Positions 1-11,400 of a stretch of 64,000 nucleotides of DNA are shown here, piece by piece. The DNA comes from Branchiostoma floridae (Eukaryota > Chordata > Leptocardii > Amphioxiformes > Branchiostomatidae). The first letter of the stretch is position 1. Every line of letters begins with the position of its first letter. The stretch spans positions 22,299,196 through 22,363,195 of the forward strand of contig NC_049984.1 of NCBI RefSeq assembly GCF_000003815.2, read 5' to 3'. A program made the position numbers and the translations under genes. The notes under the pieces are model-generated. The model saw only the letters and a program-made list of their open reading frames with translations. It was not told the origin of the DNA and ran no database searches.

Positions 1-62
1 CTGTGTATATGCGATTTGTGTGTACATTAAAAATATATCCAACGTATGTGTTTAGTTCTACC

Positions 63-169
63 CGTGTATGAGTGTGTGTGTATGTGTGTGTTGTGTGTAA
101 GAGTGTGTCTGTGTGTGTGTAAGTGTGTGTGTGTGTGAGTGTGTGTGAGTGCTTGTGTGTGTGTGTGTT

Positions 170-250
<81 letters not shown>

Positions 251-287
251 TTGTGTCTGTGTGTGTGTGTGTGTGTGTGTGAGTGTG

Positions 288-360
<73 letters not shown>
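63..360. repeat. (TG)n microsatellite
   Basis: About 300 bases of nearly uninterrupted TG dinucleotides with scattered TGAG, TGTTTG and TGCG variants. The run ends some 60 bases before the first visible exon of the dehydrogenase gene and so lies in its intron. Reading frames within it (Cys-Val or His-Thr repeats) are products of the repeat and not genes. Confidence 0.97.
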
Positions 361-420
361 CTCTCTGTGTCCTGCGTTTATCTCAGAATCCATTCATCTT
401 AACGTGTTGTTTCCTCTCAG

Positions 421-3400
421 ATTGTCCTGTGGGGCCGGGATGAAGAAAAATTATCTTCTGTAAAAAAGGAGGTCGAAGACATCGGAACGTCCCGGTGTCA
501 TTACTACAGGTGTGACGTAGGAGATCGCGAACAGGTGTACAGAACTATTCAAAAGGTAGGTCATAACTGTATGCCTCTCCTAGCCGTATGTGACATACAT
601 AGAGTGTGTATGTCACACTGTGTGCAATTTTCAGATTCATACTTACGTGAACAAGCCATTCAAAACGTTGAATTGACTCCTCTTTTAACTAATGGTAATT
701 GTAGGTGTAGACCGGTAGTGGTATGTAGAGACTGGTAGAGGTAAATAGAAACAAATAGAGGTAGGTAAAGACCGGTAAAGGTAGGTAGAGCCTGATAGAG
801 GTAATTAGAGGCCGGTAGATGTACATGTAGGTAATAATGTATAGACACCAGTAGACGTTGGTAGAAACCGGTAGAGGTAGGTAGGGCCCGGTAGAGGCAA
901 GCAAAGACGTATAGACCCGTGGTGGTATGGGTGACATGCAAAGACGCGTAGTGGTATACATGTTGAGACCGGTAGAGAAAGGTAGAGACCAGTAGAGGCA
1001 GGTAATGGTAGGTACACCCCGGTAGCAGTAGGTAGGTAAAAGTATGTCGGTACAGATCGGTCACGGTAAGTCGAAGTCAGTAGCTATAGGTTGAGAAAAG
1101 TAGATAAGGAAGAGACCGGCAGAGAGGAAAGCAGATGTACCTAGTGTGAACTAATCTCCAAGCAGATCTTACGATGGCATAAGATAGTACTAAATTGGCC
1201 AAGCTACAAACGCACTCCTAGGCCGACTGGCAGCTTTTGATACTATCTTATGCTACCGTAGGAACTGCTTGGTCAAACGCACTCCCAGGTCGGCTTCAAT
1301 CCTCCGGCAGTTAATAGAATTCTCATCAATCAGTGACTACTTTTAAAGGTAGGCACACGTACTTCCAAAAGTTGATGGCTATCAGTCCAGTGATTGATGA
1401 ACATTCTGTGTACATACGTGACTGATGAACCTCTTCAACGAAATCCTCTGGCAGCCTTTGATACTTGTATATTAGTGGGAACCTCTGTAGAAAGCACAAA
1501 CATGGAGTAACAGGTTGACGTTGTTTCACAGGTACAGGAGGATGTTGGGACGATAACGATTCTGGTCAACAACGCGGGCGTTGTTCACGGTGGAACACTG
1601 CTGGAAACGAAGGACGACAAAATCGAGGAAACGCTTCGGGTCAACACATTGTCTCATTTCTGGGTATGTTTTACTGACCTGTGTGTCATACGATTTACCA
1701 CTGGTGCTCCTATACTTATAAATCTCCAACCAGATCCACGGTGGCGTTATATATAGTACCAAACTCAGGTGGCCAATGGTCTCACTTTGGCAAGCTAGCC
1801 TTTTTTTTTTGGTCGGCTTTGCTAGTATATGTCGCCACCGTAAGATCTGCTTGGAGATAACCTATACTCGCTTTCAGAGGCCCAGTAGTACATCGGTGGC
1901 ACACAGAATATTTTTGGATAGCCGTCTTTGATTTATGCTGGTTAAACACGTGACTCACTGAGCAGCGGCTCAAACGCTACTGAAAGTTTATGGCGTCCTC
2001 CGTCTACCTTGAGCACTGTAAATAATGTTAAGCAATGTAAATAAGTGACGACGAAATCTGAGATTTCTTTCCTGGTGGAAGAAAACTGTATGTACTGATG
2101 TGAAATTTCCATTGGTTGCAACATTTCCCCGCTATTGTGTTTTGTTTCAGACTACGAAATCTGTACTTCCCTCCATGCTCGCCAGAGGGCGCGGTCACGT
2201 GGTCGGCATAGCCTCGACATTGGGGCTGTTCGCGCTGCCCGGGGTTTCAGACTACGTCACGTCCAAGTTCTCCCTGGTCGGGTTCTATGAGTCGCTGGCG
2301 GCGGAGCTGAGAGAACAAGGCCACCGTGATGTCGGTGTGACGTGCGTGTGTCCGGGACACACCACTACTGACATGTTTAAGGACCTCACAACACAGTATG
2401 GAAATATGCTTTATTCATTAAGCCTTATGTTAGAATTTTAAAACTCTATATCCGTACACAAAATAAAGCGCTTACGAACAAGCTTTCGGTCAGTCCTCTT
2501 ATCAAGTTGAAATGACCCAAAGCCTAAGTCACACACCAACCTTCCCTCGACCGAGACGGGGGCTGATACCAACTGCCAAGCACATTTTACCCTTTTGCTG
2601 ACGTTCTGGTCTGGATGTGTGACTTAGGCTTTGGGTCATTTTAACTTGATAAGGATCAGAAGACTGATCGAAAGCTTGTTGGTAAGCGCTTTATTTTAAA
2701 ATTATAACATAATGTTGTACCGTCACAGATGATTTATTTATTTATTAGTTCAGCTGTGTACATTCAAGTTCATAAGGCCTTGTTGATTCTATTACACGGA
2801 TGACATCCGCCCGCACATTACTTTTTTTGTGTTACACAGACTGCCATTTTTACACCTGGTCTTTTTTTTAGATGTCTGCTTCTTAATACCTTGGTCAACG
2901 TCAAAATGCCAAGCTCCTCCAGAGCAAAGACTATGTCAATTTTGTAACACGAACACGGGAGAAATAAAGTGCATTGACTTAATCGAAAAGAGTACAATAC
3001 ATACATGTATATGCTAAGTATAGAAATATCCTATTTAACTAGACAGAAAGTAGATTTCCTCACTTTAAACACGAGTAACACTGCAAAAATATATTCCTCA
3101 TTCGTTTTGGCAAACCGATTATAGTTAAATCCATACAATCCTACGTTTTCACGAATACCAATAAGCAAGAAAAAAACGAACATATATGCTAGACTGGGGT
3201 ATTTTTTACCAATGTATTCATACTTTTTCTTTGGTGTGACCTGTATTTAAGGTAGTGATTGACTTACTAATCATTGTAATGTTTTGTAATTTTATACAGG
3301 CCATTTTCACTGACACCTCAGCAAGTCGCTGAGCAGACAATAGAGGCTGTAAAAACCAACCAACGTCGGGTTATTCTTCCCCGTGTCATGCATCTAACCT

Positions 3401-3899
3401 GGATTCTCAAAAGGTTTGTACTTTTAAATGTACTAGTAATAAGTTCAAATCAAATTCTAATTCTCATACTCCATTCGACTTGAATTTGTATCCTTCTAAC
3501 CCTCTCTATCGTCTATGCGTGTGCATGTGCGTGCACGCTCGCGTATGTATTCGCACATGTACGTGCATAAGAGAGTATTTAAGTATGTTTTTGTGTGTGT
3601 ATATATACATGTGCGTGCACGCTCGCAGTATGTATGTCACAGTGTGTGTGTATGTGTGTAATTGCGTGTGTGACAGCGCGCTCGTCTGCGTGCTTGTATG
3701 CGTGTGTGCGTACGCGCGCGTGTGTGCGCACGTCTATTCGTGATCGTACGCATGCCTGAAGTTGACAAATTTATGAAAAATAATATTACCCAATGTATTC
3801 TGTTTTTTTTTCAGCTGGCTGCCTGGATCCTGGATGCGGAACGTACTGTACGTTACCGGAGCCATGAAGGACATGGACAACTTCTGTGCAAAACGCTGA
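421..3899 (+). CDS. SDR16C/RDH10-like short-chain dehydrogenase, 5' partial
   Basis: Five exons join in phase: 421-555, 1532-1663, 2151-2395, 3300-3413 and 3815-3899 (stop at 3897). They give 236 residues. Visible family marks are the CDVG segment in exon 1, the structural NNAG motif followed by VV in exon 2, VNTLSHFWTTKSVLPSML spanning exons 2-3, the catalytic serine in GIASTLG, and the active-site tyrosine and lysine in YVTSK, followed by a CPG turn. The order and wording match classical NAD(P)-dependent SDRs of the 16C group (RDH10, 17-beta-HSD11/13, epidermal retinol dehydrogenase). These oxidise or reduce retinoids, steroids or lipids on ER membranes or lipid droplets. The Rossmann TGxxxGxG segment and any membrane anchor must lie in an exon before the window. 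All catalytic residues seen are intact, so it is probably functional. The exact substrate cannot be read from sequence. Confidence 0.93.
695..1080. repeat. Degenerate GGTAGAGG-type minisatellite
   Basis: About 385 bases made of loosely repeated units such as GACCGGTAGAGGTAGGTA, drifting in length and sequence. It sits in the intron between the first two visible SDR exons. The long minus-strand frames here are rich in Tyr, Leu and Pro and simply read the repeat. Confidence 0.85.
1153..1275. mobile_element. Short inverted-repeat element (MITE-like)
   Basis: The left arm contains CTCCAAGCAGATC and a GATGGCATAAGATAGTA block. The right arm carries the reverse complement, with TACTATCTTATGC and a final CTGCTTGG. 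The arms enclose about 40 bases. It is in an SDR intron and shares its CTCCAAGCAGA terminus with other elements in the window. Confidence 0.7.
1722..1852. mobile_element. Short inverted-repeat element (MITE-like)
   Basis: The arms start TCTCCAACCAGATC and end GATCTGCTTGGAGA, with matching inner blocks around CCACGGTGGCG and CGCCACCGTAAG. It belongs to the same terminus group as the element at 1153-1275 and lies in the next SDR intron. Confidence 0.72.
2428..2716. mobile_element. Long inverted-repeat element
   Basis: Arms of about 85-100 bases pair almost perfectly (2428-2534 with 2617-2716). They share AATAAAGCGCTTAC, CAAGCTTTCG, GACCCAAAGCCTAAG and other blocks. The loop contains CCGAGACGGGGGC. 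A second copy, interrupted by a sequence gap, is at 36530-36759. It lies in the SDR intron after exon 3. Confidence 0.85.
2770..2880. repeat. Dispersed repeat with 'TTGATTCTATTA...GGATGACATC' core
   Basis: A block beginning GGCCTTGTTGATTCTATTA and continuing through GGATGACATCC recurs with divergence at about 15213, 17781 and 42620. No inverted ends are visible. It is an interspersed repeat of unknown class. Confidence 0.55.
3505..3745. repeat. Degenerate TG/CG-rich simple repeat
   Basis: Alternating purine-pyrimidine sequence (TGTGCG, TGCACGCTCGC and similar) in the intron before the last SDR exon. It is a decayed microsatellite with no coding evidence. Confidence 0.8.
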
Positions 3900-3999
3900 C
3901 ATACTACTGGTACATGACGGGACTCTAACATGCTCTACATGCGACGACATGAATGTCTGAAACACTCTACAGGCGAAGTAGCTGATGTAGAAAAGAACG

Positions 4000-5450
4000 A
4001 GAATATTTGCAAGAAAACGCATATATATTTCCCTTCATATGGTCTAGCCTAACAAACAACTGCTGTTTTTTCTTACTCAAACATATAAAAACATACGGTG
4101 ACCAGTACCTCCAGCTCTATCCTGCCACTTGCTACATAACGATATCGAACACTTTAGAGTGTTTTTTTTTTTTACTTTACTAGAAACTATACGGTAGCAG
4201 TTGTCTGGTCAAGGTCATTGACCGAATTTCTTTGGAACAGAAGAATTAGAGGAAGAGACCGAGAAAAACAGTATATTACCTTCTGTGAAGGTTGATATAA
4301 AACAACAGACATAAAACATCTGGTCCTAGACCATAGCTAGCCCTGGGGAAAATAGCAACCCCTATTCCTAAGCAGAAGCAAGAACTTCGGGGATACAAGC
4401 CCAGTCATGTTTGGGACCGCATCATTCTCAAAGCGCCACCTAGCGATGGGAAATAGATAGCACCAGTCATCATTTCACACAGGTTGCAGCAGGTTTGACT
4501 TTGACTTTATTCAGATCCACTTTTAGCTATTACAACATTATGTTGCCAGCTATTCTTCCAGTGGTCTACATAAAATAGGTACCAGACGGACTACCGAAAC
4601 GTTGTCAGGCAAACATCCTATTGGCTGATTGTCAGCCAATAACTTTTGAGGTAGCCTGATTTAATCGCGCTTCTCAGGCCCGTCGTACATTGCCGCGGGG
4701 AGGAGTCTACAAGCTCTGGATAGCGGAGTTTGCGTTACACAGACTACTTTTGAGGCTGGGTGTAATATTTCCAGACACAAGGTGATCCCATGGATGAATA
4801 TCAAACGATTCTAACTTGTCTTCCACTGCCATACTGTATCAGAAAAAGAATTTTAACTCAATATTTAGAGTGAAGTAGTAGTACGTTACATGTACTTGCA
4901 ACTAGCCTCGAACTACGGGCAAGAATTTGGAATAAGCTCATCATTGATGGTTAAAAATGAATCGGTACTATCTAACAAGTGCGTATGTTGTACCTACATT
5001 ATAGTATTGATAAATAGTAGCAATCTCGAAGGCGAGAGTAGATTGAAAGTTTATAAAGTATGTAGAAATACGGTTAGAATTTCGAATTTGAAATCGAAAC
5101 TAAGGCTATGTTGACACGATTATATTTCAGGCCGTTTACAAAACTACGTTTTCAAAAACTACAAAATGAGCAAATGCATGCCGTAAAATGCCAAAAATAT
5201 CTGAACAATGATAAAAATGTTGAATATTAAAGTCAAAAGCGCGTTATATAACATTTCAGGCATGCTGTCCAAAAATACCTGTTTTTTTTCAGATATTTCT
5301 GAATTTTTTTAGTTTTTCCTGGTCCTATATATCCTAGTGGTGCAATGGTTACATTTCCATACCGACGTCCGACCGAATTGTTTGTGGGAACCACAAATAA
5401 CACTGCAAAATCCAGAAATGCACAAAATCATGCTTATGACTATTTCCTTA
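4000..5450. other. Intergenic interval between convergent SDR and P450 genes
   Basis: This interval lies between the 3' ends of the dehydrogenase (plus) and the P450 (minus). I recognise no gene, RNA or clear TIR element in it. No canonical AATAAA is obvious immediately after the SDR stop. Confidence 0.6.
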
Positions 5451-5453
5451 CGA

Positions 5454-8400
5454 CTAGATTTGTCCATTTTTACCATCATTCTTTTCGATCCCGCAAACTG
5501 CCCGACCGGGCACTATGGATCTATCAATAGCACAGAGTTGGTACGGCTGAGGAGACATGGTAATGCCAAATACACCGTCAGTGGACGGTGTCGCAGCGCC
5601 CTCTGGCAACACGAAGGAGAACTGTTGCAACATGGCCGTGAAGAACAGAAACAGTTCCATCTTGGCCAGACGCTCACCCAAGCACATTCGGCGACCTGAA
5701 ATAAAACAAAAGAAATGGTTGTCGATTATCATTTTTATCTTACGTATCATTTCTCTTGTTTAGTAACATAGAAACGAGTACCAAATGTTTCCTAGTGTCA
5801 ACTAGGCTACCTGCATACGGAATATCATGAAAATTCTTTGTTCAGTTATCCTACTTGAAATATTTTGAAAAAAAAATGCGCAAGCAGTTACAGAGCAAGC
5901 TGCTGTAGGGCCCAAACCTACACACTTTACATCCGGAAAAAAATTGTGACAACGGCATGTCCGGGACAAAAGTTGTGGGTGTCGTGGGTAATATCAACCT
6001 TCGATTTCCCAGCCACATTTCGCATACTAGATATCCTTACAATTCGTCCAGAGGTTCGAGAGTTATGCTGCCCACAAATATCCGTAAATACAAACACACG
6101 CTTACGCAGGCACATGGACATTGCACGCACAAAAAAAAAAACAATACCTAGAGTTTAATATAAGGCCACAGCAGGTGAATCTTATGGCTGACATCCTATG
6201 CAGACTAAAAAATAGTGAGATACGGCGAAAAAAACAATATGGGTTTTAAAAAAAACAAGGCGGCTAAATTTTGCAAATACATGTAACGTTGACGTTATAC
6301 GCAATAAACATTGTAAAAAAGAAAGAATTGAAGCGATGAAGCATGGTATTACTGCCAACAAGGTAGTCATTTCTGTATTCAACTAGTGAACTAGTGTAGT
6401 AGAAGTTTGGTATACTGGTATCACTTACCAATGTTTACAACTATATGTCACTTTTATAACTACAGTCATTGCTACCCCGGCAGTGTCACTTCTATACAAT
6501 CATTCTCTTCTGTACAATCATTAGCCTACAACACAACATATTTGCCCATTTTGATACTTTCTCGTCATGTTGACCATGATCTCCGACGAAAGAAGTCTTG
6601 TTTTTTTTTCTGAAATTAGGCCAAATTTAATGCACGCGCTGATATTTATTTGCTGTGGCCTAACATAAGAATACAAGACTTCGCAGTGCATATGGTGGAA
6701 ACTCACCGACAGAAAAGGGCATGAAGGATTCCGGATTCTTGACAAGATTCCCCTCCCAGTCCAGGTGCCGTCTGGGATCGAACCGTTCCGGATCCGGCCA
6801 AAATTCCGGATCCATGTGTGCTGACCACATGTTTGGTACCACCTGCATGGTATGAAACAGGACGACATAGAATCTTTCAACAGTATTTATTTGTATTAAA
6901 GGCAACCTAAGCAATATTGGCCCGAGTCAGGGTTGTGGAACTTCAATTATCAAAGTCATTCATGGGACACTTTTCTACAAAAGATGAAGCAAATCTATTC
7001 CATTTCATACAAACATTCAAGGAGCAAATATTCGATCCTGCAGTGGCGCGAGGACGCCGTGAAGTCTCATGTTTGTGGGTTACCATATTTAGGGAATCCT
7101 AACCCGGATTGTTTCTGCGCCATTTACAACCGCTCAAAGTATGAAATAATGATGTACAGTCAAACCTGCCCAAGACGACCACCCGGGGGACCGGACAAAA
7201 ACGGTCGATTTGGACAGGTGGTCGCTGAGAAGAGTATCGACTTAAAACATGCCCTATGCAAAGTATAACGGTTTCCGTTGTGTTTAATGGCAAATAGCAA
7301 GCACACTTCACGCACGCAAAGAAGCGAGGTATTTAATGTCAAATACAACACGCACACTGTAAATTGTAAATTTAACCCCAGCTTTTATACGATACAGTAT
7401 GATATTTGTACACTAACGTTTTAGACAGTGAGGGAACGTTGATGCTGTCAGTTACCATACAAGCCTTTATGCGTCGCTGTGTTCTTGATCGCCGTATCTG
7501 AAATAACTACGGTGCACCTTTCGAATTCTATGCCCGGTACGTCCCAATAGCCAAGGGTGAATGTACAGTTGGACAAAAGCACTCACACAGATCTTTCTTT
7601 AAAAGGTATGAGCTACACAGATCTTTCTTAGAAATTTCCTCCCATATTACAGTAGACTGCCCCATTGACCCACCCATTGACCGCCGCAATCTTTATTCTA
7701 AACATAACATCGTAATGGCAGTCAAAATCCGACGCAAACTGGTCGATTTCGGCACAAAATCGGGCTAGTTATCATCAAAAATCGATGAAAACCTCGATTT
7801 TGAAAATGATGCGGTCGTTAAGGGGCCCAATTTGGGCCGGTCGCGGTCGCGTTGGCCAGGTGGTCGTTGAGAAAAGGTCGCTTAATGCTTACGTCAATAG
7901 GAAAAAAAAATCGGGACCGAGAAAAAGCGGTCGAAATGGCCAGGTGGTCGCTGAGAAGAGGTGGTCGCTCGGGCAGGTTTGACTGTAAATGTGGGAATTT
8001 AGTGCACTAGATATCAATTTTATACAGATTCAAGCAGCCTCATCCAGAATTTTCCACTTTTAACGCTCTGATATTGCTTAGACTGCCTTTACGGTTTGTG
8101 CTGAATCGCACAGGCTATATGTCCGGACAGATGTCTTTAAGTGGTCCTTTAGATAATCTTTGCCTTTGACACAAGTAATAAGAGGCCTTCGTCAAGAGAC
8201 CACCTGTCCAGATAGACCAGATTTGATGTTATTGAAGGTAACGTTTTCAAGTCAACACAGAATGTCAATAAACAAACTATTGCTTTCATGATTCTTCCCC
8301 ATTGACCGTAATACAAATGGCTACCAGTTCCTCCAACTCTGTCTTTCCACTTGCTACATAATGTAATTGAACACCACAGGGCGCCTGATATTCACCAGTA

Positions 8401-11400
8401 AAGGTGGTATCTCACTGCACTTGTTGCACCGGTGCGGCACTGCGGGATTCGAAAGATTACTCAATGAATTTCAGAGATAAAGAACGAATTTTCTTACATT
8501 TTTTTGGTATTTTGTTGTCTTCTAACTTATACTGTTACGTATTACGCTTTTTTGGTACAAAAAGCTGCCCGACCAGGCCCCGGTTTGGAAATGTGACCTA
8601 AGCCTTACCTGTGTCCCAGCGGGGATATGGTACCCCCGGAAGACGGTGTCCACAGCGGTAGCGTGCGGGATGCTGAGCGGAGTGATGTGGCGGATCCTCT
8701 GGGTCTCCATCAGTACCGCCTCGGTGTAAGGGAGCCGGGACCGCTGGGCTAGTGTAGGCGGGTCCCCGCTTTTCCCAACAACGCTCTCCAGCTCTTCTTG
8801 TACCTAATTATTCAAGGAGGGACGAATTTTACTTACTACGTGTACAAGGCAGTCATAAGTACAAGGCATAAAATGCTGTAAATGCATTTAATTTCGCGAG
8901 GATTTGATTTTGCGTTAGCGGAAAAGTGGAGTGTGAGAAAAGGATTCTTTTTCTCTTCCGTTTATCCGAGTGTTACCGCTTTTTTTATACTTTTGGACAA
9001 AAGATACAATCTGATACAGTAGATACAATCATGGATTTCTACTTTACTATTACTCTCCAAGCAGAGGTTGGTGGGGAAAATCGTGACCCATTCCTATCAT
9101 TTTTTTTTTCAACTGGCCTTGCCACCAACTTTTGTTCTGGGGCGCGCGAGGCCGCTTGTAAAACTATTTCCGTTGCCAGTTCGCAACTTGCGGGGAATAG
9201 GGGCAGTGGGAGGGACTTAGACACATTTCTCAAAGAACTACTCCTCCCGTTGTCCTTTGAGCCTCCGTCCCCCAGCAGAGGTTGGTGGGAAGGCCGGTCG
9301 AAAAAAAAATATGATAGGAATAGGTCAGGATTTTCCCCACCAACCTCTGCTTGGAGAGTACTTCACTATATAATATAAACCGCATAAAATTTGACTAGCT
9401 TTTTAGGCACTGTTTGGACATTTGACTTTTTTTTCTGTCTGTGATTTCAAACAGCTACCTTGTTTTAAAAGCGCCATTTGCACAAGTATGTAATCACAGT
9501 TTACAGTATGAAATGAAATGCGTTACCACTTGCGCCACAGGGCTAGTGACAGAAAAAAATGGATAATAAAAAAACCTCAACTTACCCGTTGTTGTATATG
9601 TGGGTGCAGGATCATGTAGAGCAGTGCCCAGCGCAAAGTCGTGGTCGTGGTTTCCGTTCCTGCCAAAAATAGGTTCGACACAATGTACATCACGTTTTCC
9701 TCCGTCAGTCCCTCCACCCTTCCGTGACCTCTGACCTCCAGGAGGCACATGTCTAAGAAGTCTTGCGGGTTGTCTGGATCAAGACGCTGGCGGTGTTCCT
9801 CTATCTGCACCCAGATGAAGTCTTCGACCTTTCTGATGTCGGCTAGTACCTCCTTGCAAGCTTTGTTCACTTGAAAGATGACAACACAAAACATATAGAG
9901 ATATACAAAAGAAAATGTTTCATACAAGAACGGAAAGATCCGCTGCAGTACCAAAAATAGCGGGGTGGCGGGGATCTCATAATCAAAAACCCATAATCTC
10001 GTAATCCAACACTAAAGATCAAAACCATCCATCCATTGCTGATGGAGAAGCTAAACCGTTCGTCAACTCAGAAAGACTAATCCGAAATTTCAAACTATCT
10101 GAGCAAATTGCAAAGGGCACGAAACTTTGCGTGTTCACGTGTGACGTTACCAAGGTTGTTGGTCAAAGGTTGTTGGAAGTCAATATTGCCCCCCTCCTAT
10201 TCATAGCTTTTTTAGTTATGCATCGTCTTTCATTATGATTACCAACAACCACACTGGTCACATGACCTTATGTCTCTCCAGTTTGCATTGGTTAACACAA
10301 TTAAGTTTTCCGATATCTTAGACAAGTACAATATTAAATTTTAGGTTCGTTTTGAATTCACATCATATGCTTATGAAAATGTCAATTGCTTTGTGAACAA
10401 CGTCATTCAGAACGCATAAGCAGCGTAGCGGAATAAGATTCTATTATTCCATACTTGTATGTAGTACATTTGTTTATTTTGATATTCAGAAGACCTTGTG
10501 GAGTAGGGGTATTAAACAGGACTTTGGCAGCTACCAGCCTTCTTACCCCTACTCCACAAGGAGGCGGGGTGAGGGGCAGAGGCAAGTGCCAAGTCTCACC
10601 CTAGTTCTCGTAACTCTCGCGAGAACTAGGTCACTCCGTGAACAAGATGGACTGGTAGTCATCGAAAATTTGGAGGTACATGTGTTAACCTTTAAAAAGT
10701 AGTCACTTTTAGATGAAAATTCTATTAACTGTGCTCATACGTGACTAATGAATCTCTTCAAAGAAGACATTGATAACTATTCAACAAAAAAACACTCTCG
10801 AAAATAGTTTCATCAGGTTGGTAGGGGCTAGGATATGGGAGAATTCTTTTTACACAACCAGCAGTTACTTACATTGCTTACGTTTAGATGTCTCTCAGGC
10901 ACCTTCGTCTGAGCTTCTAACTAGATTTCTGCTTCTCATCGATATATGGAGCCGATGTAGGTGGCACTTTGATGAACCGGGACGAAGTGGGATACAAGAT
11001 TTGCCACGTTTGGGATTGTTTTTTCACCCCAAAAGCGCCACCTACATCGGTTACATATGGCGATGAGAAGCAGAACTCCAGTTAGAAGCTCTGACAAAGG
11101 TGTCTGAGAGACATCGAAACGTAAGCAATGTAAATACCTGCTGGTTGTGTAAAAAGAATTTTCATATACTCAAAATAAAAACTCTACTTACATCCAGGCA
11201 CAAACCGGAGGAACGGAAAAACGTTGAATGCCTGTGCTGTGCTGACCCTAGCCGCACCCTGCACCACGCCCTCCCGTAGGGCTCGGAAAGTCTCGTCATC
11301 GTAGCCGAACTGTTGTCCGAACACGAGCGCGCAGATGACATTAGAAACCGCGTTGTTTAGATCACCGAGAACGTCGAAGGGTTGAGAGGCTTTCGCAGAA

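Noticed and set aside
123-463. Open frames of Cys-Val or His-Thr repeats
   Set aside because: They are translations of the (TG)n microsatellite in all frames.
660-1064. Tyr/Leu/Pro-rich minus-strand frames
   Set aside because: They read a degenerate minisatellite inside an intron.
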